Notes: generated by a model not told the origin, from the sequence alone. DNA of 64,000 bases from Nocardiopsis sp. YSL2 (GCF_030555055.1 NZ_JAMOAO010000001.1:4588001-4652000), one strand, 5' to 3'. Positions 26,144 through 35,043 are shown, counted from the stretch's first letter. Numbers and translations are program-made.

Positions 26144-27568
26144 GTGAGCAACAGCAACGAGTTCCCCGAGGACTTCCTCTGGGGGGCGGCCACCGCCTCA
26201 TTCCAGATCGAAGGCGCCACCACCGCTGACGGCCGCGGCCGCAGCATCTGGGACACCTTCTCCGAAACCCCCGGCAAGGTCCTGGGCGGTGACACCGGCG
26301 AGCCCGCGGACGACCACTACCGCCGCTACGCCGAGGACGTCGCCCTCATGAAGCGCCTCAACCTGGGCGCCTACCGGTTCTCCATCGCCTGGCCGCGCAT
26401 CGTCCCCGCCGGCTCCGGCGAGGTCAACCCGGCCGGCCTGGCCTTCTACGACCGCCTGGTGGACGAACTCCTGGAACAGGGGATCCAGCCCTGGGCCACC
26501 CTCTACCACTGGGACCTGCCCCAGCCCCTGGAGGACGCCGGCGGCTGGCCCGCGCGCGACACCGCCTACCGCTTCCGCGACTACGCGCAGGTCGTCGCGG
26601 ACGCACTGGGCGACCGGGTCGAGCACTGGATGACCCTCAACGAGCCCTGGTGCGCGTCCTTCCTCGGCTACTACGACGGCCACCACGCCCCCGGCCACAA
26701 GGACCCCCAGGCGGCCCTGGCGGCCACCCACCACCTCCTGCTCGGCCACGGCCTGGCCACCGAGGCGATCCGCTCCACCGGGCGCCCGGCCAAGGTCGGG
26801 ATGGCCCACAACCAGGCCGTCATCCGCCCCCACGGCCCCAGTGCCGAGGACGCGCGGGCCGCCCGCCGCGCCGACGGTGTGCGCAACCGGCTCTTCATCG
26901 ACCCGGTCCTGCACGGCCGCTACCCCGCCGACGTGGTCCAGGACCTCGCCGCGATCAGCGACTTCTCCTTCGTCCAGGACGGCGACCTGGAGACCATCGC
27001 CGTGCCGATCGACTTCCTGGGTGTGAACTACTACACGCCCGAGTGGGTCGCGGCCTCGGCCAAGGGCCTGGACCCGGACATGGTCAGCGGCGAGGGCGAG
27101 GCCTGGCTCGGCGCCGAGCCCGAGGAGGTGCACGTCTCCCAGGGCCTGCCCGTCACCCACATGGGGTGGGAGATCGACCCCACCGGCCTGTTCGACGTGC
27201 TCCAGCGCCTGGCGGGGGAGAGCGGCGGCATCGACCTCTACGTCACCGAGAACGGGTGCGCGTTCGAGGACACCGTCACCGCCGAGGGCTCGGTGCACGA
27301 CACCGACCGCCTCGCCTACTACGAGGGCCACCTGCGCGCGGCCCGCGAGGCCATCCACGCCGGGATCCCCCTGCGCGGCTACTTCGCCTGGTCGCTGCTG
27401 GACAACTTCGAGTGGGCCTGGGGCTACTCGCGCCGCTTCGGCCTCGTGCACGTCGACTACGACACGCAGGTGCGCACCGTCAAGGACAGCGGGTACTGGT
27501 ACGCCGAACTCGCCAGGACCGGCAGGTTCCCCACGCCTGGCCGCACCGCCACGGGCGCGGGAGAATAG
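26144..27568 (+). CDS. bglC: GH1 beta-glucosidase
   Basis: This is a 474-aa family-1 glycoside hydrolase that probably cleaves imported cellobiose to glucose in the cytoplasm. There is no signal peptide. Landmarks are FLWGAATASFQIEGA, the acid/base Glu in HWMTLNEPWCASFLGYY, VNYYTPEWV, the nucleophile Glu in IDLYVTENGCAFED, and the C-terminal GYFAWSLLDNFEWAWGYSRRFGLVHVDY. GTG 26144 has GGAAGG upstream, and family similarity starts within five residues. An in-frame ATG 45 codons earlier would cross the operator. A CebR box controls it and a CebR-type repressor gene follows by 135 bp. The usual cebEFG uptake genes are not next to it. Confidence 0.93.
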   Translation: MSNSNEFPEDFLWGAATASFQIEGATTADGRGRSIWDTFSETPGKVLGGDTGEPADDHYRRYAEDVALMKRLNLGAYRFSIAWPRIVPAGSGEVNPAGLAFYDRLVDELLEQGIQPWATLYHWDLPQPLEDAGGWPARDTAYRFRDYAQVVADALGDRVEHWMTLNEPWCASFLGYYDGHHAPGHKDPQAALAATHHLLLGHGLATEAIRSTGRPAKVGMAHNQAVIRPHGPSAEDARAARRADGVRNRLFIDPVLHGRYPADVVQDLAAISDFSFVQDGDLETIAVPIDFLGVNYYTPEWVAASAKGLDPDMVSGEGEAWLGAEPEEVHVSQGLPVTHMGWEIDPTGLFDVLQRLAGESGGIDLYVTENGCAFEDTVTAEGSVHDTDRLAYYEGHLRAAREAIHAGIPLRGYFAWSLLDNFEWAWGYSRRFGLVHVDYDTQVRTVKDSGYWYAELARTGRFPTPGRTATGAGE

Positions 27569-27650
27569 ACCCACGGACCGGTCGCCGGCCTCACCCGGCC
27601 GCCCGACGGGGGCGTCCGTGGTGAAGTAGGGTCCAGCGATTGCGCAACGA

Positions 27651-27681
27651 CCGCCGCCCCGGTCACGGACCGGGGCGGCGG
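27651..27681. terminator. Hairpin between bglC and the repressor gene
   Basis: A 13-bp perfect stem (CCGCCGCCCCGGT / ACCGGGGCGGCGG) with a 5-nt loop lies immediately before the repressor's AAGGAG site. It may terminate bglC or attenuate read-through into the repressor gene. Confidence 0.6.
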
Positions 27682-27703
27682 AACCTGATCAAGGAGTTTC
27701 CCT

Positions 27704-28738
27704 GTGGCCAAGAGCGGTGATGGTCGGCGTCGCCCGACCCTCGAGATGGTGGCCGAACGCGCGGGCGTGGGCCGCGGAACCGTCTCACGGGTGATCAACG
27801 GGTCGGCCCAGGTCAGCCCCCGTACCCGCGAAGCCGTGCACAACGCCATCGCCGAACTCGGCTACAGCCCCAACCAGGCGGCCCGAACCCTGGTCACGCG
27901 GCGCACGGACACGATCGCCCTCGTGGTGTCCGAGCCCCGCGACCTGCTGTTCACCGACCCCTTCTTCGCCGACATCATCCGCGGGGTCAGCTCGGTCCTG
28001 CACGAGCGAGACCTGCAGCTGATGCTGACCACGGCCCGTACCGAGGCCGAGCACAAGCGGATCGGCGACTACCTCGGCGGATCCCACGTGGACGGCGCGC
28101 TGCTGGTGTCGATGCACCGCGACGACCCGCTGCCGACCAGGCTCGCCGAAGCCGGCGTTCCGGTCGTCCACGGCGGCCGGCCGCACTCGCCGACCGAACC
28201 GACCCCCTACCTGGTCGACATCGACAACGTGGGCGGCGCGCGGCTGGCCACACGGCACCTGCTGGACTCCGGCCGGCGCAGGGTGGCCACCATCACCGGC
28301 CCCATGGACATGAACGCGGGCCTGGAGCGCCTGCGCGGGTACCAGGAGGTCCTGACCGAGGCCGGACTCGGGGTGGACGAGCGCCTCGTCGTCCAGGGGG
28401 ACTTCACCGCCGAGAGCGGCGCGGAGGCGATGGAGCACCTGCTCGACGCGGGTGGAGAGCCCGACGCCGTCTTCGTGGCCTCGGACCTGATGGCGCTGGG
28501 CGCGCTGCGCGTACTGCGCCAGCGGGAGGTGCGGGTGCCCGACGACGTCGCGGTGGTCGGATTCGACGACTCGATCATGGCCCAGCACAGCGAGCCCTCG
28601 CTGACCACCATCCACCAGCCCACCGTGCGGATGGGGCAGGAGATGGCCCGTCTGCTCGTGGACGTGGCGATCCCGGGCGGGGTCGAGGCCGAGAAGGTCG
28701 TACTCGACACCCATCTGGTGATGCGCGACTCCGGCTAG
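27704..28738 (+). CDS. cebR: LacI-family repressor, CebR-like
   Basis: This is a 344-aa LacI/GalR regulator. The N-terminal helix-turn-helix (about 10-60) reads TLEMVAERAGVGRGTVSRVI followed by NGSAQVSP, with the hinge YSPNQAARTLVTRRTDTIAL. The periplasmic-binding-like sensor domain spans about 65-335 (DPFFADIIRGVS, YLVDIDNVGGARLATRHLL, DAVFVASDLMALGALRVL, VVGFDDSIMAQHSEPSLTTI). The order of recognition residues and its position next to a CebR box and bglC make it the likely CebR orthologue. GTG 27704 follows AAGGAG. Relief by cello-oligosaccharide is inferred from the family. Confidence 0.88.
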   Translation: MAKSGDGRRRPTLEMVAERAGVGRGTVSRVINGSAQVSPRTREAVHNAIAELGYSPNQAARTLVTRRTDTIALVVSEPRDLLFTDPFFADIIRGVSSVLHERDLQLMLTTARTEAEHKRIGDYLGGSHVDGALLVSMHRDDPLPTRLAEAGVPVVHGGRPHSPTEPTPYLVDIDNVGGARLATRHLLDSGRRRVATITGPMDMNAGLERLRGYQEVLTEAGLGVDERLVVQGDFTAESGAEAMEHLLDAGGEPDAVFVASDLMALGALRVLRQREVRVPDDVAVVGFDDSIMAQHSEPSLTTIHQPTVRMGQEMARLLVDVAIPGGVEAEKVVLDTHLVMRDSG

Positions 28739-28744
28739 CGCCCG

Positions 28745-28776
28745 CCACCGCCACCGCCACCGCCACCGCCACCGTC
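28745..28776. repeat. CGCCAC tandem microsatellite
   Basis: Five perfect copies of the hexamer CGCCAC lie directly after the cebR stop (28738). It is non-coding as called, and a likely slippage site. Confidence 0.85.
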
Positions 28777-28897
28777 CCGCGCCGGTCCGGATTGGGGCCC
28801 GTGGGTGCTTCTGGGGCCTTCCGCCAGCTCACGGGTGGACTCGCGCACCGCGACTGTGCAAGGCTTGCTGCGATGTGGCGGGAGACGGTGGGAGCAC

Positions 28898-29122
28898 ATG
28901 GACCCGACGCGGGAACCGACACACGACCGGTGCGCCATCACCTCGTGCGGGTGGTGCGATCGGGACGGAGTCGACTGCCGGTTCTGTTCAGGGACCGGAT
29001 GGTGGCGGCCCGAACAGCCGCACCGGGACGGAAGCGGCGTGATCGTGTGGCTCAGAATCGACGAGCCCTGCCGCGGTTGCGCGGGCACCGGCAAGGAACA
29101 CGACTCGACCGCCGCCCGGTGA
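28898..29122 (+). CDS. Small CxxC zinc-finger-like protein
   Basis: This is a 74-aa protein with paired cysteines resembling half a DnaJ-type zinc domain: CGWCDRDGVDCRFCSGTGWW at about 15-34 and EPCRGCAGTGKEHD near the C terminus. That gives several CxxC pairs, two followed by GTG (CxxCxGTG). There is no J domain, signal or membrane segment. ATG 28898 follows GGGAG. I do not know a function; a metal-bound adaptor or nucleic-acid-binding protein is possible. It precedes the FAH-like gene by 34 bp, so both are probably one transcript. Confidence 0.7.
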   Translation: MDPTREPTHDRCAITSCGWCDRDGVDCRFCSGTGWWRPEQPHRDGSGVIVWLRIDEPCRGCAGTGKEHDSTAAR

Positions 29123-29156
29123 GAGTTCGGGACACGGGTGGACGAGGAGTGAGACA

Positions 29157-29822
29157 GTGCGCTGGGTGACCTATCTGTCGCCGAGCGGCGGACGCGAGCG
29201 CGCCGCCGCACTCGATGACGGCGACGTGCTGGGCCTGCCGGGCGACGACCGCCTGACGGACCTGCTCGACGCGGGGCCGACGGCCCTGAGCGCGGCCCAC
29301 GCACGCGCGGTGGCGACCCCCATCGAGATCATCGTCGAGCCCGAGGCGCGCATGTGCGCCCCGGTGCTCCCCGTCGCACCCGTACCGGTGCGCGCGGGTG
29401 ACGACGTGTGGGAGGTCCACCCGGAGCTGGTGGTCGGCGTGGACGACGCGGTCGCGCCCGCCTCCACCTCGGCCAGAGCCGGGGTGGCCGCCCTGAACTC
29501 CGGCGACGGATCCGTGCTCGCCTACACCCCGGCCTGCCTGTGGCTGGACGCCGACGGGCGGCCCACACAGCTGAGCCTGGGCCCGGCCCTGGTGACCGCC
29601 GACGAGCTCGGCGCCGGCCCGCTGCGCGTGAGCGCGCAGATGGAGGAGCGTGAGCTGGGCCGCGGCCTGGTCGATCCCGCCGACGCCTGGCTGACCGTCG
29701 GCCCGGGCAGGATCCGCGTGCTGCTGCCGGTGGCGACACCGCCGCTGGCGGCCGACGACGAGTTGTTCGTCGACGCCGACACCCTGGGCACCTTCGAGGT
29801 TCGGGTGGGTTCGCAGGTTTAA
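29157..29822 (+). CDS. FAH-superfamily-like protein, probably degenerate
   Basis: This is a 221-aa protein that starts like fumarylacetoacetate-hydrolase family members (MRWVTYLSPSGGRERAAALD, then a short N-terminal domain). It contains VWEVHPELVVGVDDAVAPAS and VRVGSQV-type strands in a reduced core. The usual metal-binding Glu-x-Glu and Asp motifs of the active FAH core cannot be found, and it is about 60-80 residues shorter than typical members. It may have lost catalysis. GTG 29157 follows GAGGAG. It shares a transcript with the small CxxC gene and is ended by a hairpin. Assignment is by the N-terminal pattern only. Confidence 0.55.
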   Translation: MRWVTYLSPSGGRERAAALDDGDVLGLPGDDRLTDLLDAGPTALSAAHARAVATPIEIIVEPEARMCAPVLPVAPVPVRAGDDVWEVHPELVVGVDDAVAPASTSARAGVAALNSGDGSVLAYTPACLWLDADGRPTQLSLGPALVTADELGAGPLRVSAQMEERELGRGLVDPADAWLTVGPGRIRVLLPVATPPLAADDELFVDADTLGTFEVRVGSQV

Positions 29823-29836
29823 GGTCTGACCGAAAC

Positions 29837-29861
29837 CAGGCACGGCGCGCCGCCGTGCCTG
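29837..29861. terminator. Bidirectional hairpin terminator
   Basis: A 10-bp perfect stem (CAGGCACGGC / GCCGTGCCTG) with a 5-nt loop lies between convergent FAH-like and M15 peptidase genes, touching the latter's stop. Confidence 0.75.
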
Positions 29862-29862
29862 T

Positions 29863-31128
29863 TCACGGTGTGAACTCCCAGTGCCAGGGCTCGAAGCCGT
29901 CGCGTGCCCAGGACGGGTTGTGCCACCCGTAGCCCGGCGCGGTGGCCAGCATCCACTCGTGTTCGGGGGTGCCGACCCGGTGCACGCCCCCGCAGAGGTC
30001 CACGGCCAGGCCCAGCCCGTGCTGGCTCGTGCCGGGCCGGGCGGCCATGCCCGGCAGCATCTGCTCGAACAGGCGCACCTGCTCGTGGTACGGGCGGTAG
30101 GAATCGGCCACGCACATCTGCCGACCGAACTCCGACCGGAACGCCCCGTCCAGTTCGATGAAGGCCTGCGCCGCGTCCGCCCGCAGCCGTTCACCGGGCT
30201 GGGGGAGCGGGCACAGCAGGGTCTCGGGGATCCGTCCGTTCGCGTGGGCGGCCGCGGAGCCGTCGGCGGCGGCGCAGCCGTGGTCACCGGAGGCGGGAGC
30301 TCCGGACGAGCCCTGGGCGGCGGTCCCGGGCAGCGCGGCGGCCGTCCGCGCGTTCGCCAGGGCCTCCTCGCGCCGCTCCTCCTCGGCGTCGGTGTCCCGC
30401 TCCTCGGCGAGCCGGGCCTCCAAACGGGTCTGCTCCTCCACCAGGGTGCGGACGTACCCCTCCTGCTCCGCGACCGCGGACTCGGCCTCCTCACGGGCCG
30501 TCCGCGCGGCCTCGGCCGCCTCGGCCTGCTCCTGCTCCACCGTCTCGGCGGCGTCGGCGAGCGTGCTCGTGGCGATCCGCGCGGCCTCGGCCCGCTCCGT
30601 GTCGGCGGACCTGTGCTCGCTGAGCAGCGTCAGGTAGGCGCCGCGTTCGAGGAGCTCGCTCGGCCCGTTCGGGCCGGTCCAGGCGTGCACCATGCTCAGA
30701 TCGCCGCCCATGTACGCCGTGGCGGCCTGCTGAGCGGCGGCCGTGCGCACCCGGTCGCGGTGCCCGTCCGCGCTCTCCGCGCGCTCCTCGGCGGCCTCGC
30801 GCGCCTCGGTCAGCTCCGCCAGCCGGGTGCTCTCCCGCTGGTAGCGCTCGATCCGCTCGGTCGCGGTCCGGCGCAGCGACTCCATCCCCGAGCGCAGCTC
30901 CGCCAGTTCCACGCGCACGTCGCCGAGCTCGGCCTCCGGCGCCGCGTCGGGGTCGGCCGCGCCGGGGGCGGCCGACGTCAGCGCGAGGACGACGGCGGTG
31001 CCGAGGGGGAGGACCACTGTGACCGAAAATCGCCGCCCCGGCCCAGGCCTGCGGGAAGGGTGTTCGGAACCCTGGGATTCGATAGTGTCACCGCGTGTGT
31101 TCGCGTTCGGGCGTGGGTCGGCTCGCAT
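29863..31128 (-). CDS. Secreted M15 (VanY-type) D-alanyl-D-alanine carboxypeptidase with coiled coil
   Basis: This is a 421-aa exported protein. A signal peptide or anchor (VTVVLPLGTAVVLALTSAAP, about 36-55) is followed by about 200 residues of Ala/Glu/Arg-rich coiled coil (AEAARTAREEAESAVAEQEG). The C-terminal M15B peptidase domain (about 300-421) carries CVADSYRPYHEQVRLFEQM, the zinc motif PGTSQHGLGLAVDLCGG (His and Asp) and the final HWEF with the catalytic Glu/zinc His pattern. It should trim D-Ala from peptidoglycan stems outside the cell; the coiled coil may control access as in NlpC/RipA-like hydrolases. ATG 31128 has GAGGAGG at 8-base spacing. Confidence 0.88.
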   Translation of the reverse strand: MRADPRPNANTRGDTIESQGSEHPSRRPGPGRRFSVTVVLPLGTAVVLALTSAAPGAADPDAAPEAELGDVRVELAELRSGMESLRRTATERIERYQRESTRLAELTEAREAAEERAESADGHRDRVRTAAAQQAATAYMGGDLSMVHAWTGPNGPSELLERGAYLTLLSEHRSADTERAEAARIATSTLADAAETVEQEQAEAAEAARTAREEAESAVAEQEGYVRTLVEEQTRLEARLAEERDTDAEEERREEALANARTAAALPGTAAQGSSGAPASGDHGCAAADGSAAAHANGRIPETLLCPLPQPGERLRADAAQAFIELDGAFRSEFGRQMCVADSYRPYHEQVRLFEQMLPGMAARPGTSQHGLGLAVDLCGGVHRVGTPEHEWMLATAPGYGWHNPSWARDGFEPWHWEFTP

Positions 31129-31602
31129 TCCCGCATCCTCCTCAGGACCTGCGTCAACGTCTTGTCACGATGTCATGTCGAGGCGGTCTTGATGGGGATG
31201 CTCGGGGTGTGTCCAAATAGTTACCTGGTGGCCGGTGTGGGTTTCGGTCACCCCGTCTGACCTGGAAAATTGGTCATAATGCCGACAGGAAGGGCATTAT
31301 GTCCCTGGGTCAGCGTGGATGATCTTGCCGAAGGCCGCCAAACGGTCGAAGCGAGCCCTTCGCGCCCATTGGTACGCTATCCACCGCACGTGCACCCAGG
31401 CAGGGCTTCGGGTGTGCGGCGCCTCTCCTCCCAGGCGAGTCCGGCGGACAGTCTCACATCTCCCCACATTCCCACCGCTTCCTCTGGTGGACCAAGTGGT
31501 CTATACCGGTTCTCCTCCGAAGAAGGAGTCTTCGGTCTGGAGCGGTCAATCCCTGGGTTCAACAGCCGTTCGAGGCGGTGACACGAAAGGTTGCGAGGGT
31601 CC
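31129..31602. other. 474-bp leader/promoter interval upstream of the conservon
   Basis: No gene is supported here. It contains the AT-rich 27-bp inverted repeat at 31275-31301, a CTCCT/AGGAG-type hairpin near 31518-31535, and GACCA-AG-TGGTC around 31493-31504. It must hold the promoters of both the M15 gene and cvnA. Confidence 0.5.
31275..31301. promoter_or_regulatory. AT-rich inverted repeat, candidate operator
   Basis: The perfect 9-bp arms CATAATGCC and GGCATTATG are separated by 9 bp. Arm centres are 18 bp apart, which fits a dimeric regulator on one DNA face. The AT-rich content stands out in this genome. It lies between the M15 peptidase gene and cvnA. Confidence 0.55.
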
Positions 31603-34600
31603 GTGTCGACACGAGCGACGAACAACGGGGCCAGCGCGCAGAGCGAGGCAGCGCAGGCCGAACATGCCGATGCCCCGCGATGGCGTAGAGCCAAGTGGTG
31701 GCGACCGCGTCACTGGCGGGTGCGGTCCCGACTGGTGGCGCTCATCGTCATCCCCACCGCCGTGGCGCTCGCGCTCGGTGGTCTGAGGGTCTACGAGGCC
31801 GCGGACTCCACGGTCACCCACGCGCACATCGAGAGCCGCGCCGAGGTCGGCGTGCTCATCGTGCAGCTGGCCAACCAACTCGGCCGCGAGCGCACCGCGA
31901 GCGCGATCTACATCTCCGACAACGCCGACCCCGAGCGTCGTTCGGACCAGCTGCGCCAGGCCCTGGAGGAGGAGCGCTCCGCTTCGCAGTCCCTCCAGAC
32001 CAGCCTGGAGGCCCAGCTCGAGGACATCGGCGAGATGGACGGCGGCCTGGCCCAGACCCGGCTGTCCACGATGAACAGCCAGCTCGGCACCCTCAGCAAC
32101 CTGCGCGACGAGGTCAACGACACCCGCATCACGGTGCTGCCCGTCGTCACCAAGTACCGCACCATCTCCCGGGCCCTGGCGGACTTCAACCAGACGATCG
32201 CCGACCAGACCGACGACACCGAACTGCGGGAGGGCGTGCGTGCCCTCACCGCGCTGTCGAGCGCCCGTGACCAGCTCTCCTACGAGACCGCGCTGATGAG
32301 CCACTCGCTCACCAGGAACACGATGACCGGCGGTATCTCCGAGGCCATCGACTCCAGCCGGGCGCGCTACGAGAACGAGATCTCCAACTTCATCCAGGCC
32401 GCCTCGCCGGCCCAGAGGGCGGTCTTCGACGAGCACTTCACCGGCCTGGAGGTCAGCCAGGTCTCCACGATGCGCATGCGCGTGATGTACCGCGCCGAGC
32501 GCGGGGACAACCTGACCGGTGTGACGGAGAACGACGGCCCCGACGACTACGCGGTCATCGCCAACACCGCGCTGGACCGCCTGCAGACGGTCGAGGAGGA
32601 GATCGCCGACGGCATCTCCGCGGCCGCCGGCGACCTGCGTGAACAGGCCATCATGCGCGCCCTGGCCGACCTCGCGGTCGTCCTGACCCTGCTCGCGGCC
32701 GTGTTCATCCTGACCTCGCTGGTGGTCCGCTCCCTGGTGCGCCCGCTGCGCACCCTGGAGGACGGTGCCCGCCGCGTCGCCCAGCGCGACCTGCCCGAGG
32801 CGATCAACCGGATGCAGGAGGCGGGCACAGCCCCCGACTCCGTCCGGCTCACGCCGATCGAGGTCGACACCCAGGACGAGATCGGCGAGGTGGCCCGCGC
32901 CTTCGACGACGTCCACCGCGTCGCGCTCACGCTGGCCTCCGACGAGGCCGCGCTGCGCAGCAACGTCAACGCCATGTTCGTCAACCTCTCCCGCCGAAGC
33001 CAGACCCTGGTGGAGCGGCAGCTGCGCCTCATCGACGGCCTGGAGCAGTCGGAGCAGGACTCCGACCGCCTGTCCGACCTCTTCCAGCTGGACCACCTCG
33101 CGACGCGTATGCGCCGCAACAACGAGAACCTGCTGGTCCTGTCCGGTCAGGACAACACCCGCAAGTGGGCCCAGCCCGTCCCGCTGGTCGACGTCCTGCG
33201 AGGCGCGGTCTCCGAGGTGGAGCAGTACGAGCGCGTCAACGTCCGCGCCCCCTCCCACATCTCGGTGCTCGGCCGTCCGGTCAACGACGTCATCCACCTC
33301 GTCGCCGAGCTGGTCGAGAACGCCACCTCGTTCTCGCCCCACGACACCGAGGTGCTGGTCAGCGCCAAGACGCTGGACAACGGCGGCGTGCAGGTCGACG
33401 TCACCGACAGCGGTATCGGCATGGCCCCGGACGACCTGGAGGCGATCAACGCCCGCCTGGCACGTCCGCCGGTCATCGACGTCGCGGTCTCGCGCCGCAT
33501 GGGCCTCTTCGTGGTCTCGCGCCTGGCGCACCGCCACGGCGTCCGGCTCCGGCTCCAGGAGGCGCACGGCGGCGGCACCACCGCGACCGTGATCTTCCCG
33601 CCGGACCTGCTCATCACGCCGGTCGAGGGCCAGCACTCCCTCGGCGGCGCCGATGCCCGTCCCGAGCTCGCCGCGGGCGCGCCCGACACCTACGCCGACG
33701 CCGAGGCGGCCTTCGCCTCGACCCCGGCCGCGGTCGAGCCCGGCGACGCCTGGCAGACCCGCGACGCGGCCCCCGCGCCGGGCGACCTGGGCGGCCTGCC
33801 CAAGCGCCAGCCCGGGGGCGCGCGCTCGGACGAGCACCCGCCGAGCGGTCAGGACCTGTGGGGCAACGACACCTCCTCCGGCTCCGTGTGGCAGCCCACC
33901 GCGGGCAGCGGCGTCACCGGCAACGGCGCGGGCACCCCGCCCGTCGTCGACCCGTACGACGTCCCCGAGGAGGAGCCGCCGGCGCAGGACACGGGCCGCA
34001 GCCTCTTCGATCCCGCTCCGCGCGCCGACAACGGCGACTCCACGCCCTTCGGGGACCACGGGTCGGTCGGCCGGGCCTCGGACACCGGGTCCTTCAGCCG
34101 TCCCGAGACCGACTCCTTCGGTCAGCCGTCCGACACGGGAGCCTTCCGCCGTCCGACGACGGACACGGGAGCCTTCCGCCGTCCGACGACGGACACGGGA
34201 GCCTTCCGCCGTCCGCTCGACGCCTCGGAGTCCTACGACGCCTTCAGCGGCGCGAGCTCCGGCTCGACCCACGACGGCGCCAACGGCACCGGGTCCTTCG
34301 ACCGGCACGAGGCCGCACCGGCCGCGCCGCGTCCCGAGGACACCGAGACGTTCCCCGCGGTGTCCTCGGCCTGGGACACCGGCGCACAGCAGCCGCAGCA
34401 GCCCCAGGCGTCGCATCAGGCTCCGGCTCCGCAGGCTCCTGAGGAGCAGGCGCCCTCCGGAAACGGAAACTGGCGCTCAGGCGGTTCGGAGTCCAGGGAG
34501 GGCTACGGGTCCACGGCCTACCTCTCGCGGCGCTACGGGGGTACTCAGGGGCCGAACAACACGGTCGTGCCCCCGACCCCGGGCGGGGACGACAACGACT

Positions 34601-35043
34601 CGCTGCCGATCTTCGACGCGATCGAGTCCAACTGGTTCAAGCGCCGCACCGGCGGACCTACGGTGGACACGACCGAGACCGGGCCGATCCCGCAGGTCGG
34701 GACCGAGACGCCGAGCCCGGCCACCGCTCAGGCCACCCGAGAGGAGCCCGCCCCGCAGTCCAACGGCAACGCCGGCTCGGAGCAGGAGTGGAACTCCGCG
34801 GCCGACCGGGGATGGAAGGCCGCACGCACCGCGGCGGAGCCGCTCGCGGGCGGTCTCACCACCTCGGGGTTGCCAAAACGTGTTCCCAAGGCAAACCTTG
34901 TCCCGGGGACCGCCCCCAAGCCGGAGAACTTCAAGCAGATGCCCACACGCAGTGCCGAGCGGGTTCGCAACCGATTCTCTGGTTTCCAAAAGGGTGTTCG
35001 GGACGGCCGAAACCGACTCGGCGACCGCCCGACTGAGGAGTGA
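31603..35043 (+). CDS. cvnA: Conservon sensor histidine-kinase-like protein CvnA
   Basis: This is a 1146-aa membrane sensor. After a basic tail comes helix 1 (about 43-62, VALIVIPTAVALALGG). Next are an extracellular nitrate/nitrite-sensor-like (NIT) helical domain of about 280 residues and helix 2 (about 352-374, LAVVLTLLAAVFILTSLVV). A HAMP-like segment and a HATPase domain follow (HLVAELVENATSFSPHDTEV about 565, DSGIGMAPDD about 602, MGLFVVSRLAHRHG). There is no obvious phospho-acceptor His, as usual for conservon kinases. The last 480 residues are disordered and repetitive, including a tandem FRRPTTDTGA repeat. GTG 31603 follows GAGGG. It heads cvnABCD and should signal to the GTPase CvnD through CvnB/C. 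Confidence 0.9.
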   Translation: MSTRATNNGASAQSEAAQAEHADAPRWRRAKWWRPRHWRVRSRLVALIVIPTAVALALGGLRVYEAADSTVTHAHIESRAEVGVLIVQLANQLGRERTASAIYISDNADPERRSDQLRQALEEERSASQSLQTSLEAQLEDIGEMDGGLAQTRLSTMNSQLGTLSNLRDEVNDTRITVLPVVTKYRTISRALADFNQTIADQTDDTELREGVRALTALSSARDQLSYETALMSHSLTRNTMTGGISEAIDSSRARYENEISNFIQAASPAQRAVFDEHFTGLEVSQVSTMRMRVMYRAERGDNLTGVTENDGPDDYAVIANTALDRLQTVEEEIADGISAAAGDLREQAIMRALADLAVVLTLLAAVFILTSLVVRSLVRPLRTLEDGARRVAQRDLPEAINRMQEAGTAPDSVRLTPIEVDTQDEIGEVARAFDDVHRVALTLASDEAALRSNVNAMFVNLSRRSQTLVERQLRLIDGLEQSEQDSDRLSDLFQLDHLATRMRRNNENLLVLSGQDNTRKWAQPVPLVDVLRGAVSEVEQYERVNVRAPSHISVLGRPVNDVIHLVAELVENATSFSPHDTEVLVSAKTLDNGGVQVDVTDSGIGMAPDDLEAINARLARPPVIDVAVSRRMGLFVVSRLAHRHGVRLRLQEAHGGGTTATVIFPPDLLITPVEGQHSLGGADARPELAAGAPDTYADAEAAFASTPAAVEPGDAWQTRDAAPAPGDLGGLPKRQPGGARSDEHPPSGQDLWGNDTSSGSVWQPTAGSGVTGNGAGTPPVVDPYDVPEEEPPAQDTGRSLFDPAPRADNGDSTPFGDHGSVGRASDTGSFSRPETDSFGQPSDTGAFRRPTTDTGAFRRPTTDTGAFRRPLDASESYDAFSGASSGSTHDGANGTGSFDRHEAAPAAPRPEDTETFPAVSSAWDTGAQQPQQPQASHQAPAPQAPEEQAPSGNGNWRSGGSESREGYGSTAYLSRRYGGTQGPNNTVVPPTPGGDDNDSLPIFDAIESNWFKRRTGGPTVDTTETGPIPQVGTETPSPATAQATREEPAPQSNGNAGSEQEWNSAADRGWKAARTAAEPLAGGLTTSGLPKRVPKANLVPGTAPKPENFKQMPTRSAERVRNRFSGFQKGVRDGRNRLGDRPTEE
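34132..34215 (+). repeat. 30-bp tandem repeat inside cvnA
   Basis: Two perfect 30-bp units plus a 24-bp third copy (start GACACGGGAGCCTTCCGCCG) encode repeated DTGAFRRPTT in the disordered tail. Identity at the DNA level implies recent slippage duplication. Confidence 0.9.

Noticed and set aside
28745..28776. Repeat as part of a coding region or CRISPR
   Set aside because: Simple CGCCAC microsatellite just after the cebR stop, with no spacers and no supported reading frame.
34132..34215. CRISPR-like array
   Set aside because: Repeat units are contiguous, with no spacers, and encode part of CvnA.
31546..34416. Roughly 950-codon open frame opposite cvnA
   Set aside because: Composition is typical of a GC-rich frame shadow, and cvnA has clear domains and codon bias.
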